The notes below the pieces were generated by a model. It searched no databases. It had not been told where the DNA came from and saw nothing but the letters and a program-made list of their open reading frames with translations. The translations under genes were made by a program, and so were the position numbers. A stretch of DNA of 64,000 nt from contig NZ_CP152049.1 of NCBI RefSeq assembly GCF_038630985.1, forward strand, positions 6,997,501-7,061,500, in the 5' to 3' direction. Positions 1 through 8,781 of the stretch are shown here, one piece after another. Position 1 is the stretch's first letter, and each line of letters opens with the position of its first letter. This DNA comes from Paenibacillus sp. FSL H8-0548. Its GTDB lineage: Bacteria > Bacillota > Bacilli > Paenibacillales > Paenibacillaceae.

Positions 1-507
1 TACGGCCTGCGTAATTCTCGTTCCGAGATATACATGAGCGTTTCCCTGATCATCCTCATATACGACGAACACACCTGGCAGACCTGCATCAGCAATAAAA
101 TCAATCGCATTCGAAAAATTCCGAAGTCCGTTGCTTCTCTCATCCTCGAGCGGGTAATTGCTAGCAGTCAGCACGATCGGAATGCTCGAATTCGCAAATA
201 AATAACTCAGCATAGCAGCGCTATAGGCCAGCGTATCTGAACCATGCGTAATGACAAGACCATCGTACAGCGCTGTATCTACCCCGCGAATAGCCTCAGC
301 AAGTACAATCCAATCATCTGTCGTCATATTTTCACTCAATAAATTTAGTGGCTGTATCGTATGTAGAATGCTATCGTCCCGCTGACGGGTGCTATTGAGA
401 TAGACATCAATTAGTGAATAAGTGCCTGATTGATCAACATCAATACCAGCTCCTTGCTTTTTGCTTCCGATGGTTCCTCCTGTAAATAGAACTAACAGCT
501 GTTTCAT
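1..507 (-). CDS. L-asparaginase family protein (C-terminal part outside window)
   Basis: This gene would encode an asparaginase, hydrolysing L-asparagine to aspartate and ammonia. The first 169 residues are inside the window and the rest lies upstream of position 1. The N-terminus KQLLVLFTGGTIGS carries the TGGTIG nucleophile loop of the family. About 90 residues further on come the second active-site motif HGSDTLAYSAAMLSYLF and then PIVLTASNYPL, the usual strand order of the N-terminal asparaginase domain. Start: ATG at 507 preceded by AAGGAGGAGCACAA. HGSD replaces the more common HGTD. The type (cytoplasmic I or II) cannot be decided; no signal peptide is present, so a cytoplasmic enzyme is likely. 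Confidence 0.9.
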   Translation of the reverse strand, partial: MKQLLVLFTGGTIGSKKQGAGIDVDQSGTYSLIDVYLNSTRQRDDSILHTIQPLNLLSENMTTDDWIVLAEAIRGVDTALYDGLVITHGSDTLAYSAAMLSYLFANSSIPIVLTASNYPLEDERSNGLRNFSNAIDFIADAGLPGVFVVYEDDQGNAHVYLGTRITQAV

Positions 508-638
508 TTGTGCTCCTCCTTGCTATGCTGCTATCGTATATGCGCAGCTGCACGCAGGTCAAGTGGTATTCTCCCTCTTAACAGGTTCCCCCTCCCATCC
601 ATCTTCATACCCTATAAAAATCGATCCGACTAAATATG

Positions 639-681
639 AAAAAAGAGGACGCCTGCAAACTACAGCTTCATCGCAGCATCC
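639..681 (-). terminator. Intrinsic terminator of the sugar-binding lipoprotein gene
   Basis: On the minus strand GGATGCTGC pairs with GCAGGCGTCC (one bulge, one wobble) and is followed by TCTTTTTTC. It lies 24 bases past the stop at 705. Confidence 0.5.
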
Positions 682-704
682 CCTTTCCCATATCAACCTT
701 ATCG

Positions 705-2039
705 TCAATTTTGCAGTTGCCTTTGCAGCTGCCAAAACTCATCGAACTCGCTTAGCAGCATATCAGCAGTGAGCTGTCCCTGCAAGTAAAAACGTCCGCG
801 CTCCGTACTCATCTTAAAAAACTCATTATAATTCATATAATGGCTTGGCCGCTTGACTCCTCTATAATGGATAGGATCGTTATTCATCAGAATATAAGGC
901 GCATAAGGACCAGTAGCATACTTTTCCTCATTCAGCGCATTATTGTAAATGGATATGACGCTTGCCGCGTCTGCAAAGTCTCGATTATTCTCCATGGTGG
1001 AGAGGTATACAATGAACCTCCAGGCCTCTTCACGATGCTTAGACTGCAAAGCAATTCCCCAGCCTGCCGCTCCAACATTAAAATGTGATATGCCCTGTGG
1101 TCCCGAAGGAAGAGGGGCTGTGGCCCATTCCATATCCTTGAGCTTTTCTATAAACATTGGAATGACGTCCGAGTCCTGAATCAGCATTGCCGCTTTACCG
1201 TCCATAAATGCTTGAACATGCTCAGTAAATCCCCAATCCATAGAGTCAGGATGAGAAATTTCGGTGTAAAGCTTGCGGTACAGCTCAAGAGCTTCCTGCG
1301 CCCGCTCGTCCTTAAAAATCGTAGTTCCATCCAAATTGAACATCGAATCATTCGTGCCGACATCGTCTCCATTGTAATCTTGAATCATGCTGGAGAGCAT
1401 GTATGCTGCACCTGGTCCGCCTCGGAAAGCAAAGCCGTATTGTCCCATCATCGGCTTCGTCAGCTGCTTGCCCACATAATAGAGCTGCTCCCACGTTTCC
1501 GGTACCTGAAGCGCTCTGGCATCAAACCAATCCTTGCGATAATAAAGCTGTACCTGATAAAGGCTGCTTGGTATGTAATAGGTGATATTGCCGACATCCC
1601 TGGCCATTAGCCTAGCATTTTCACTAAGTAGAGCATAATTGCCCCAGTGTGAAATGTTTTTTTCAAGGCTTGCGAGCAGACCGCGTGAAGCATATTCATG
1701 CGCCGTAATATCACGCACCTCAACGATATCAACCTCCCGGTTCTCCTCCAGCATCGTTAATATCGTCTTGTCTGGCGTAGAATTTTGTGGCGTAATCAAT
1801 TGAATGCTAATGTTCGGATGATCTGCTTCATACTGATCAATAAGCTGTTCGAGTTTCGCAGTCCGCTGCGGCGATATCAAGCTTTGAACAATCTTTAACG
1901 TTATTTTCTCATGCGCGGAATCAGCTGATTCCTCTTGCTCTATCTGAAGATCTACATTTTTCGTACAGCTGCATAAAATAGAAATCATGATGATGCATGA
2001 GAGAAAATATATTGTTCTACTCATTATATGGTGCCTCAT
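705..2039 (-). CDS. Extracellular solute-binding lipoprotein, family 1 (sugar ABC importer)
   Basis: A binding protein that would capture a sugar or oligosaccharide outside the membrane and pass it to an ABC permease. The N-terminus has a hydrophobic segment ending in a lipobox-like ILCSC, with Cys as the lipidation site. The mature part follows the family 1 pattern: an early LEQLIDQYEADHPNISIQL strand-helix, a WEQLYYVGKQL segment, and a late GAAGWGIALQSKHREEAWRF segment. Start: ATG at 2039, seven bases after AGGAGG; a TTG 18 bases upstream contains that site and was rejected. No permease or ATPase gene is adjacent, so it is an orphan here. The substrate cannot be told from the sequence. Confidence 0.88.
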   Translation of the reverse strand: MRHHIMSRTIYFLSCIIMISILCSCTKNVDLQIEQEESADSAHEKITLKIVQSLISPQRTAKLEQLIDQYEADHPNISIQLITPQNSTPDKTILTMLEENREVDIVEVRDITAHEYASRGLLASLEKNISHWGNYALLSENARLMARDVGNITYYIPSSLYQVQLYYRKDWFDARALQVPETWEQLYYVGKQLTKPMMGQYGFAFRGGPGAAYMLSSMIQDYNGDDVGTNDSMFNLDGTTIFKDERAQEALELYRKLYTEISHPDSMDWGFTEHVQAFMDGKAAMLIQDSDVIPMFIEKLKDMEWATAPLPSGPQGISHFNVGAAGWGIALQSKHREEAWRFIVYLSTMENNRDFADAASVISIYNNALNEEKYATGPYAPYILMNNDPIHYRGVKRPSHYMNYNEFFKMSTERGRFYLQGQLTADMLLSEFDEFWQLQRQLQN

Positions 2040-2130
2040 CACATTTCCTCCTATCAATAATGATTCATTCCCGCTACTTTATTTATCGGCTTTATGTGGC
2101 TGGTACGACACTGTTTATTCGTTTTTTTTC

Positions 2131-2168
2131 AAAAAAAATCAACCCTACGCTATTCGCATAGGATTGAT
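2131..2168 (-). terminator. Strong intrinsic terminator
   Basis: On the minus strand ATCAATCCTATGC and GCGTAGGGTTGAT form a 13-bp stem (two wobble pairs) with a 5-base loop, followed by eight T. It lies just after the nitroreductase remnant and ends transcription of the AraC regulator gene. Confidence 0.85.
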
Positions 2169-2187
2169 CTTTTTAACGAAAACAAAG

Positions 2188-2361
2188 CTATTCAATAATG
2201 GTAAGCCGGTCGATTGCTGGAATACGAGACTGCGCTGCTGGCACCTTCTGGGGGTAGCCGGTATGCAGAACACCAACGATTTTCTCTCCAGGCTGCACCC
2301 CGAGAGCTTGACGGAATTCCGGCTGATACATCAGTCCGATGGATAATTTTATTTGTGCAGC
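2188..2361 (-). pseudogene. Remnant of a nitroreductase-family gene (C-terminal piece only)
   Basis: Reading the third minus frame gives about 57 residues ending at TAG 2188, including QPEFRQALGVQPGEKIVGVL followed by HTGYPQKVPAA. This is the usual C-terminus of FMN nitroreductases (…ALGLQPGEKIVGLIYLGYP…). No start codon or N-terminal FMN-binding part exists: upstream the frame runs into the end of the AraC regulator gene, whose stop overlaps the first few bases. The terminator at 2131-2168 may originally have served this gene. The family match is strong over this short stretch; that it is a deletion relic rather than a translated peptide is inference. Confidence 0.7.
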
Positions 2362-2363
2362 TG

Positions 2364-3935
2364 CTATTGCGCATAGTTCAGAAAATATCTCACCGTCTCA
2401 TCAATCAACCCGTCGTGGACAAGAGGATTGTAATTAAGCCGATCATGATAGCTAATAAACATACATTTTCTTTGTTTGTCCCCTTGCTTCAGATGAAGCC
2501 AGCTCTTCTCCAATTGATCACAGTAGGCACGCGAGGAACCAGCTGGGACAAGAAAGAGTACGCTGCTGCAGCCCAAATCAGCAATCTCATGGAGTGAGGG
2601 TGTATCCAAAAAACCGATTTGACGAGCAGAGTGCGGGGAAGCCATTTGTAAATCATCATAAAAGAAATCCTTCATCTTGCGGCGGCGCGGTCCGAACATA
2701 CGAAAACCCGATTGACCAGCGTGAACTAGCAAAAATGGCTCATCGCCTAAGCTATCCTTAAGCTGCATACGCGCATTTTGAACCTTAATCTCGTAGTAGG
2801 CTAACCAGCGCTCGCCCACTGTAGACAAGCCGAGCGCTTCACTAATGTCCATCAGCCGTTCCTTCCAAGAGTAAGCCTTCCAGTCGAGCGTAAGGACTGG
2901 AGCAATTGCAGAGCATGCTGCATGCATGTCCTGCTCTAATGGCCCTGCCAGGATCAGATCCGGCTCCGCCTCTCGCAATTGCTGCAGCACCGTTTCCTGC
3001 TGATGCTTTCCTAATCGAATAATAGATAAACATGTGCTCATGCCGAGTGCCGATAGATCCCCCGCAAATACCGAAACAAGTGTCGCCACTCTCTTTTTTG
3101 CAAGCTGGGCATATTCGGTAGGCGCCAGCCCGAGCTGCTTTTTAAACAATCGGCTAAAGTAATACTCATCCGGATATCCCACTGAATGAGCTACATCGAC
3201 AATAGAAGCCGTTGTACCTGAGAGCATATGCATAGAAGCATCCAACCTAAGCTTCGTTATATATTTGAGCGGGCTTAAGCCAGTATAGGTGCGAAATGCC
3301 TGGTAAAAGCGACTCGTGCTTACACCGGAGGATCTGGCAAGCTCCTCCATATCCATCGGAGAGTTGATTTGCTCAATCATGAACTGCTTCGTGTGCTCGA
3401 TGAAGCTGATTAGACCAGCCTCCGTCCCTCTAGGCTGCTGAGTAGCTTGCACAAGAGCTGCAACCATAGCATACAGCTGCGATTGAAGCTGATAGTAAAG
3501 ACTGACATCATCGGAGCCGCAATCGCTTTGGAAGTCCTGTATCCAGCTCCTCGCTTGAGGCAATCGCAGCAGCTTTAAGCCTGTACTGTCTCGATAGGGA
3601 AGATTATCTATCCTGGCATTGGAAGAGCCTTCTGCATCAGCCGCAGACTCACTCCGAAAATGAATAAGCAAAACCGTTGCCTGCAGCGAGCCTGAGTTTT
3701 GCAGTGTACCTATACAATCCGGCGGAATGAGAAACAGCTCTCCTGCAACCGCTCTATTGGAAGTGTGCAGCTCCTGCTTCACAATTCTAACCTTAACCTT
3801 CTGCTGCAGCACATAGGCGAAGCAATGCTCCTGCCCATGGATCAAATGATGCTGGTCCCCAGGCGACAGCTTGATTTCTTCTGTCTTTGTATAGGTCATT
3901 ATTTTATATTTTTCTTGATCCGGCTGTTGCGTCAT
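2364..3935 (-). CDS. AraC-family regulator fused to a periplasmic-binding-like domain (siderophore-sensing type)
   Basis: Cytoplasmic transcription regulator of the Btr type, in which an AraC DNA-binding domain is joined to a siderophore-binding-like fold that senses an iron-siderophore or its free ligand. An N-terminal cupin-like part (about residues 10-125) is followed by an AraC double helix-turn-helix (about 185-280; MEELARSSGVSTSRFYQAF and VGYPDEYYFSRLFKKQLG). A FepB/TroA-like domain follows (about 290-515; AEPDLILAGPLEQDM). Start: ATG 3935 preceded by AAGGATGTGAGC; 15 codons in the open frame upstream lack such a site. A Fur-like box lies about 55 bases upstream. The neighbouring genes are not siderophore transporters, so the target operon is unknown. 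Confidence 0.88.
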   Translation of the reverse strand: MTQQPDQEKYKIMTYTKTEEIKLSPGDQHHLIHGQEHCFAYVLQQKVKVRIVKQELHTSNRAVAGELFLIPPDCIGTLQNSGSLQATVLLIHFRSESAADAEGSSNARIDNLPYRDSTGLKLLRLPQARSWIQDFQSDCGSDDVSLYYQLQSQLYAMVAALVQATQQPRGTEAGLISFIEHTKQFMIEQINSPMDMEELARSSGVSTSRFYQAFRTYTGLSPLKYITKLRLDASMHMLSGTTASIVDVAHSVGYPDEYYFSRLFKKQLGLAPTEYAQLAKKRVATLVSVFAGDLSALGMSTCLSIIRLGKHQQETVLQQLREAEPDLILAGPLEQDMHAACSAIAPVLTLDWKAYSWKERLMDISEALGLSTVGERWLAYYEIKVQNARMQLKDSLGDEPFLLVHAGQSGFRMFGPRRRKMKDFFYDDLQMASPHSARQIGFLDTPSLHEIADLGCSSVLFLVPAGSSRAYCDQLEKSWLHLKQGDKQRKCMFISYHDRLNYNPLVHDGLIDETVRYFLNYAQ

Positions 3936-3989
3936 AATCCGCTCACATCCTTTAAAAATCATATTATTTTTATAAAGCATAAATAATAA

Positions 3990-4004
3990 TAATAATCATT
4001 GTCA
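3990..4004 (-). promoter_or_regulatory. Fur-like operator upstream of the AraC regulator
   Basis: TGACAATGATTATTA on the minus strand matches the Fur inverted repeat TGATAATNATTATCA at 13 of 15 positions, including the central spacer position. It sits in an AT-rich promoter region about 55 bp before the start codon. This fits iron-repressed expression. Confidence 0.6.
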
Positions 4005-4128
4005 ATGCTGTAGGTAGAGACAATTTTATGCAGACAACCCCAAAGCGGTAATAAACCAAGCATAAACGATTCATGCCTTATTGAATAGGACGAGGAATAC
4101 TTTAACATAAAAACCGAGGTGACATTAG

Positions 4129-4701
4129 ATGCTCTATCCAACAGATGACAAGCAGCAGGTTTATGGAAAACGATACTTTGGCAGAGGCGGTGTCAAGTTT
4201 GCACTGCTCAAGCTGCTTGAAGAAGAGCCGATGCATGGCTATCAGATGATGAAGGCGTTAAAGGAGCAGTCCGGCGGACTTTATGTGCCTAGCCCGGGCT
4301 CTATCTATCCGACGCTGCAAATGCTTGAAAAACGCGGATTTATTTCTGTAAGGATTGAGGATTCCGGAAAAAAAATTTATAGGATAACGGAGCATGGTCG
4401 ATCCTCTTTACTGCTTCTTCCTGACAAGACAAGCCGAATTGCAGCAGTAGATGGCCGCTACTCACCGGAGGCCGAGGCCTTCCGTATTGAAAAAATACGG
4501 CTCAAGCTTGGTTTATCAAGCCAATCCTTCGGTTTGCTCAGACTGGTAACCCAAGCGGAGCAAGAGGCTTCTGCAAGCAAGGAGCGTGCAAATCGATTAC
4601 AGAAGCTATTATTTGAGCAGCAGCAGCAAATCAATAAGTTTCTGGATGGACACGAGCAGGAAAGCTTCTCAGCTGAGGAAAATCAGGAAGCATACACCTA
4701 G
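4129..4701 (+). CDS. PadR-family transcriptional regulator
   Basis: A 190-residue DNA-binding repressor. Residues about 20-95 form the PadR winged helix (KFALLKLLEEEPMHGYQMMK, then PSPGSIYPTLQMLEKRGFI and a wing with KKIYRITEHG). Residues about 140-185 are a charged helical tail rich in Glu and Gln, as expected for the dimerisation coiled coil. Start: ATG after GAGGTGAC. It runs convergently towards the MMPL exporter gene; PadR proteins often control exporters or detoxification genes, but no target site was identified here. Confidence 0.9.
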   Translation: MLYPTDDKQQVYGKRYFGRGGVKFALLKLLEEEPMHGYQMMKALKEQSGGLYVPSPGSIYPTLQMLEKRGFISVRIEDSGKKIYRITEHGRSSLLLLPDKTSRIAAVDGRYSPEAEAFRIEKIRLKLGLSSQSFGLLRLVTQAEQEASASKERANRLQKLLFEQQQQINKFLDGHEQESFSAEENQEAYT

Positions 4702-4710
4702 CTTTTGTTC

Positions 4711-4815
4711 ACAAGGTGAAACGGCTGTCGCCGTCCTTTGGCGGCGCTGCGCGTTTCATTCCGGAGAAGTATAGAGATCGTATGGCGAAATGATCTACTT
4801 TCCTATATTTCAAAG
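4711..4815. repeat. Intergenic repeat A, copy 1
   Basis: About 105 bases (AAGGTGAAACGGCTGTCGCC … CTTTCCTATATTTCAAAGAA) recur with few changes at 18912-19020 and in diverged form near 63719-63823. Each copy contains two imperfect inverted repeats: GTGAAACG…CGTTTCAT, and AGTATAGAGAT…ACTTTCCTATATTT. Confidence 0.75.
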
Positions 4816-4816
4816 A

Positions 4817-4860
4817 AGGGGTTGCCGCCAGTCTGCAGCTCAGACCACCCGGCAACCCCT
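4817..4860 (-). terminator. Terminator of the MMPL exporter gene
   Basis: AGGGGTTGCCG and CGGCAACCCCT are perfect 11-bp arms separated by 22 bases, ending 9 bases past the stop at 4870. On the minus strand it is followed by TCTTTG, a weak T run. Confidence 0.65.
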
Positions 4861-4869
4861 ATTCATCTA

Positions 4870-7800
4870 TTAGCTTATCGAATCATGTGAGACAGGATGA
4901 CCCTTTAACGTCTGCCCGTCTTGAGCACGTCCTGGCTGCCCATCCTCCGGCCTCCGGCCCATAAATGGCCACCAGTTGGCAGGTCCGAATATACGAACCA
5001 TTACAGGGATAAACAATGGAAGCATAAGCAATGCGTACATAAATAATCCGCACAGCACAATTGTGGCGATTTGCAAGAGCGACATTACGCCCGATGGAAG
5101 CATCGCAGCGAACGTTCCCCCGAGAATAACGGCTGCCGACATAATAACGGTACCCATATTTTTCATCGCCTCAAGAATGGCTTCCTGCGGTGACAAATGA
5201 CGGTATTCCTTGAAGCGATCCATCAAGAAAATACTGTAATCGATACCGAGCGCCACTAGCATAACAAACCCGAAGAACGGAACCGCCCAGCTGATGCCTG
5301 ACAATCCAAGCATCCTTACGAATATGACCTCTGCAATGGCCAATGAAGAATAGAAAGTAACGAGCAGCGATGCAACCATATAAAGCGGCATGACGATGGA
5401 GCGGAACAAAATAATTAATATAATGGAGATCCCGATCAGCATCAGAATAACCGTGCGTGAGTAGTCGGCCTTCGAAATATTGCTCAAATCATTGTTCATG
5501 CTCGTTACACCGCCAATGGCAACCTGTGCGCCGCTGTAGTCCGTACCTGTAATCGCACGGTTTACAGCAGACTCGAGCTCCTCAATCTGTGCCATCGTTT
5601 CCTGTGAATAAGGATTACCGCTAAATACGACATCGAACTTTGCCGTCTGACGGTCATTGGACATATAAACATTCAGTGCCGATTGGAACTCCTCATTAGC
5701 AATCGCCTCTTCTGGAATGTACCAGCCTGTCAGCTGTTTATCCGGTGCTCCAGCCAAACCACTCAAGTAGCCTCCTGCGGAAGCAAGCCCGTCAGTGACC
5801 TGAGACAATCCGTCCACGCTTTGATCAAGCCCGCTCGTGAGCTCGCCAAGCTGATCATTTAAAGCAGCAAAGCCGGCTTGAAGCTCCTTCTGACCATCTG
5901 CAAGCTCATTAAAACCTTGCGTTACGCCTGGTAGCTTCGAAACAATTTGCCCTTGGCCTTCAGCCGCCTGTGCGATACCAATCTGAAGCTCTGCAAGCCC
6001 ATCCGCGAGCTTGCCAAGGCCTGACGCCAGTGCCGATTGTCCTTCTGCTGCTTGCAGGAAGCCGGCATTCGCCAGTACCATACCTGAGGAAATGCCAGTC
6101 AGCTGCTCTCCCAGCTGGTTCAATTGACCGCTAATACCTGCTGCTCCTACTTGAAGCTGACCTAATGTACTTAGCGCTTGCTTGAAGCTTTCGTCAGCTT
6201 GCAGCTCTGGATAGGTTTCCTGCAGACCGGTTAAGCCTTGCAAGACACCAGATAGACCATCTGCCAGCTTCGCTTGCTCAGCAGCAACAGCGCTATATGC
6301 GCCCGTCAATTGACCGAGGCCTCCGCCTAGCTGCTCATAGCTGCCTAACAGCTGACGGCTTGCGCCTGCTAATTGCGCCGCGCTGGCTTGTGCCTGCTTC
6401 AGTCCCTCGCTAAGCTCTCCAGCACCGGCTGAACCGTCCTGCAGACCCTGTTGAATTTGTTTCAGTCCATCGCCCAGCTGTACGATGCCCGCCTTCAGCT
6501 GATTCGTACCCGCAACGAGCTGCTCTGCGCCATTAACAGCTTCACTGAGCTTTGGCGCATTTTCATTCAGCGCGCTGCTTGCTTCAGCAAGTCCGTCACC
6601 GATTTTCCCCAAGCCATCGCCGCTCTGACCGAGACCGTCCTCAAGTGTCACAACTTGATCAGAAACGAGAAATTGCTCCATAATATCGCCAGTTGGACGA
6701 GTGGCGCTGCGAACGGTCTTAACACCCCCCGTATTGGCAAGCTCGCGGCTTACCTGCTCCATTATCGCAAGACCCTCTGGCGTATCCATCGGTTTATCCG
6801 ACTTAACGATAACCGTAGTTGGTAAAGAATCCCCTGGTCCAAAGCTATCTGAAATAATATTAAACGCTTTGACAGAATCATATTTATCACCAATTTCATC
6901 TAAGGAGTTAAAGGAAATGGTTCCCTTGTACGCCGTTAGAAACGGAACAATAATTACGGCCAAAATAATAAGTGCCCAAACGGGACGCTTCAATGAAAAT
7001 TTCCCGACACTCCCCCACAGCTTGCTTGGCTTATGCTCTAGAGAGCCTTTCGCAGGCCAGAACAGCTTTGTGCCCAGCACCGCCATAAAGAAAGGCACGA
7101 TCGTGAACAAGGCAATGAGCAAGATCGCTACACCGACCGCAACAGCAACCGCCGAGCGGTACAGCATGAAGGTAGAGAAGCCAATCGCTGAAAAACCGAC
7201 CAGTACAGCTAGACCAGAAAACAAGACGGTCTTGCCCGCTGTCCGATACGTCTGAATAATAGCTTCTGTTTTGTCGCCCCCGCTATGCGTAAGCTCTTCC
7301 TTAAATCGGCTGATAAGCAGAATACAATAATCCGTACCGATCCCGAACAAAACAGCAACGAGGAAGATTTGCGTAAAGTTTGAAAGCGGGAAGTCGAAGT
7401 ATTCGACTAAGAACGCAATAATGGATTGTGATATCAAATAAGTAAAGCCAACCCCCACAAGCGGAACGATCGGCGCAATGGCCGAACGGAATACGACAAA
7501 TAAAATAATTAATATAAAGCCGAGTGTAATAAACTCTGTTTTCTTAAGCCCTTCCTGTGAGCTTTGTACAACATCCTCGGAAATCAGCCAGTTTCCCGTA
7601 TAATAATGATCGACCTTCACATCGGAAATAGCCGCATAAAGACCATCGCTAAGCTCTGAAAGCTCACGATCTCCTGCCTCAACATTAACGAGTACAAGAA
7701 TCGTATTCCCATCCTCGGACACCATTTGCTCTTCAAGCTCTTTGGTATCAAAGTGCGTCGTTACGGACAAAACACCGATGGACTCACCGTCGCTCTTCAG

Positions 7801-8082
7801 TTTATCCACACCGCTCCGCACATCTGCTAAATCTGCATCTGACAAACCGCCATCCTTATGAAATACGAGCACGGTGGACATTCCGCTGTTGGCGCCTTCT
7901 TCATCTGCCCCAATTGCGTTCTCCAGTTCACTTGCTATCGTTGATGAATAACCATCTGGCACATTGATCTGGCCCTTCGTGCGAACGAGCTCCTCCATGC
8001 CTGGCGCGGTTACCATCAGCCCTACCGCAGCAATCAACCAAACAGCCAGCACCAGCCATCTATACTTTAGTACCGTCCTCAT
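4870..8082 (-). CDS. MMPL-family RND-type membrane transporter
   Basis: A 1070-residue integral membrane exporter of the MMPL/YdfJ family. Such proteins use the proton gradient to move lipids or toxic hydrophobic compounds outwards. Each half has an N-terminal membrane helix (residues 10-30; about 365-385), a large outside domain, and a five-helix bundle carrying the motif GIGTDYCILLISRFKEEL in the first half and ALGIDYSIFLMDRFKEYR in the second. The second outside domain holds an unusually long (about 300-residue) helical insertion with repeated Leu/Gly/Gln heptads (LGDGLKQIQQGL, LADGLAELQIG), like the coiled region of YhgE/Pip proteins. Start: ATG after GGAGGG. It follows the marR-type gene by 28 bp and is probably in the same operon and repressed by it. 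Confidence 0.92.
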   Translation of the reverse strand: MRTVLKYRWLVLAVWLIAAVGLMVTAPGMEELVRTKGQINVPDGYSSTIASELENAIGADEEGANSGMSTVLVFHKDGGLSDADLADVRSGVDKLKSDGESIGVLSVTTHFDTKELEEQMVSEDGNTILVLVNVEAGDRELSELSDGLYAAISDVKVDHYYTGNWLISEDVVQSSQEGLKKTEFITLGFILIILFVVFRSAIAPIVPLVGVGFTYLISQSIIAFLVEYFDFPLSNFTQIFLVAVLFGIGTDYCILLISRFKEELTHSGGDKTEAIIQTYRTAGKTVLFSGLAVLVGFSAIGFSTFMLYRSAVAVAVGVAILLIALFTIVPFFMAVLGTKLFWPAKGSLEHKPSKLWGSVGKFSLKRPVWALIILAVIIVPFLTAYKGTISFNSLDEIGDKYDSVKAFNIISDSFGPGDSLPTTVIVKSDKPMDTPEGLAIMEQVSRELANTGGVKTVRSATRPTGDIMEQFLVSDQVVTLEDGLGQSGDGLGKIGDGLAEASSALNENAPKLSEAVNGAEQLVAGTNQLKAGIVQLGDGLKQIQQGLQDGSAGAGELSEGLKQAQASAAQLAGASRQLLGSYEQLGGGLGQLTGAYSAVAAEQAKLADGLSGVLQGLTGLQETYPELQADESFKQALSTLGQLQVGAAGISGQLNQLGEQLTGISSGMVLANAGFLQAAEGQSALASGLGKLADGLAELQIGIAQAAEGQGQIVSKLPGVTQGFNELADGQKELQAGFAALNDQLGELTSGLDQSVDGLSQVTDGLASAGGYLSGLAGAPDKQLTGWYIPEEAIANEEFQSALNVYMSNDRQTAKFDVVFSGNPYSQETMAQIEELESAVNRAITGTDYSGAQVAIGGVTSMNNDLSNISKADYSRTVILMLIGISIILIILFRSIVMPLYMVASLLVTFYSSLAIAEVIFVRMLGLSGISWAVPFFGFVMLVALGIDYSIFLMDRFKEYRHLSPQEAILEAMKNMGTVIMSAAVILGGTFAAMLPSGVMSLLQIATIVLCGLFMYALLMLPLFIPVMVRIFGPANWWPFMGRRPEDGQPGRAQDGQTLKGHPVSHDSIS

Positions 8083-8110
8083 CTCTCATATCCCTCCATC
8101 TAAAATAAAA

Positions 8111-8551
8111 CTAATCATTCATCAAGTCTTTCCCAAGCTTCTCAAAGGTCTCTATAAAACAAATGGCCTCTTGCTCATCAAAATGATTGATGTATTTAGC
8201 AAGCAGCAGGTGAATCTTATCCTCCATCTCTTCGCAAACCTGCTGGCCTTCCGTCGTAAGCGCCAAATAAATGACTCGGCGATCCTTTTCATCCGGTATT
8301 CTTTCAATCAGGTTTTTGTCAAATAATCTTGTCGTAATCGCAGATATTGAGCTTTTGCCTACGCAAAAAATATCAGCCAGCTCAGATGGCGTGCTCCGCT
8401 TGCTTGAGTGCAAATAACGCAAGGTTGAAAACTGGTCAATCGTTAAATCATCCGGCATTAACTCGCGGATCATAGCATTTAATCGGCGGTTCACGAGAAA
8501 TGTTGCTGCCTCGTAACGATCAATTATTTGTTTCAGCAACGCTCGATCCAC
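8111..8551 (-). CDS. MarR-family transcriptional regulator
   Basis: A 146-residue winged-helix repressor. The core (about residues 45-105) has TIDQFSTLRYLHSS, the recognition helix region VGKSSISAITTRLFDKNLI and the wing DEKDRRVIYLALT with the conserved DxRxxxL pattern. Start: GTG at 8551, eight bases after AAGAGGAGG; an in-frame GTG 21 bases upstream would place that site inside the gene. It is the first gene of an operon with the MMPL exporter. A palindrome in its promoter suggests autoregulation with release by a toxic ligand, the usual MarR arrangement. Confidence 0.92.
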   Translation of the reverse strand: MDRALLKQIIDRYEAATFLVNRRLNAMIRELMPDDLTIDQFSTLRYLHSSKRSTPSELADIFCVGKSSISAITTRLFDKNLIERIPDEKDRRVIYLALTTEGQQVCEEMEDKIHLLLAKYINHFDEQEAICFIETFEKLGKDLMND

Positions 8552-8607
8552 AATAGTATCCTCCTCTTTCACAGCTAGTGAACAGACATGAAACTAATTC
8601 TATTATG

Positions 8608-8636
8608 AAATAGTTCGATAATAGAACTATATCAAA
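8608..8636 (-). promoter_or_regulatory. Promoter and operator of the marR-MMPL operon
   Basis: On the minus strand TTGATA, 17 bases, TATTTC form a sigma-A-like promoter. The spacer is filled by the inverted repeat ATAGTTC-tattatc-GAACTAT (8611-8631). A palindrome between -35 and -10 is a typical site for MarR autorepression. Confidence 0.6.
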
Positions 8637-8711
8637 TCTTTTTCAGCAATTCAACGTTATGAATTTGAACATATGGTGAACAAATACTGGAAATAAATAT
8701 GGACAAACGAT

Positions 8712-8741
8712 TTGCTTTTTAGAAGCAGCAGTTTATATACT
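8712..8741 (+). promoter_or_regulatory. Probable promoter of the short flavoprotein gene
   Basis: TTGCTT, an 18-base spacer and TATACT lie about 40 bp before the start codon at 8782. Confidence 0.4.
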
Positions 8742-8781
8742 ATTGAGGTAAATACAAAATCATTCACTGGAGGTTTGCCGC

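Noticed and set aside
461..772. 103-residue plus-strand open frame
   Set aside because: It overlaps the asparaginase start and the sugar-binding gene's 3' end, has no ribosome-binding site and an unlikely Pro/His/Ser-rich composition.
2192..2374. 60-residue minus-strand open frame starting MRNSSC
   Set aside because: It is an out-of-frame shadow of the nitroreductase remnant, which is the frame that shows family similarity.
6701..7255. 184-residue plus-strand open frame opposite the MMPL gene
   Set aside because: Antisense shadow of the transporter's membrane helices, no start signal.
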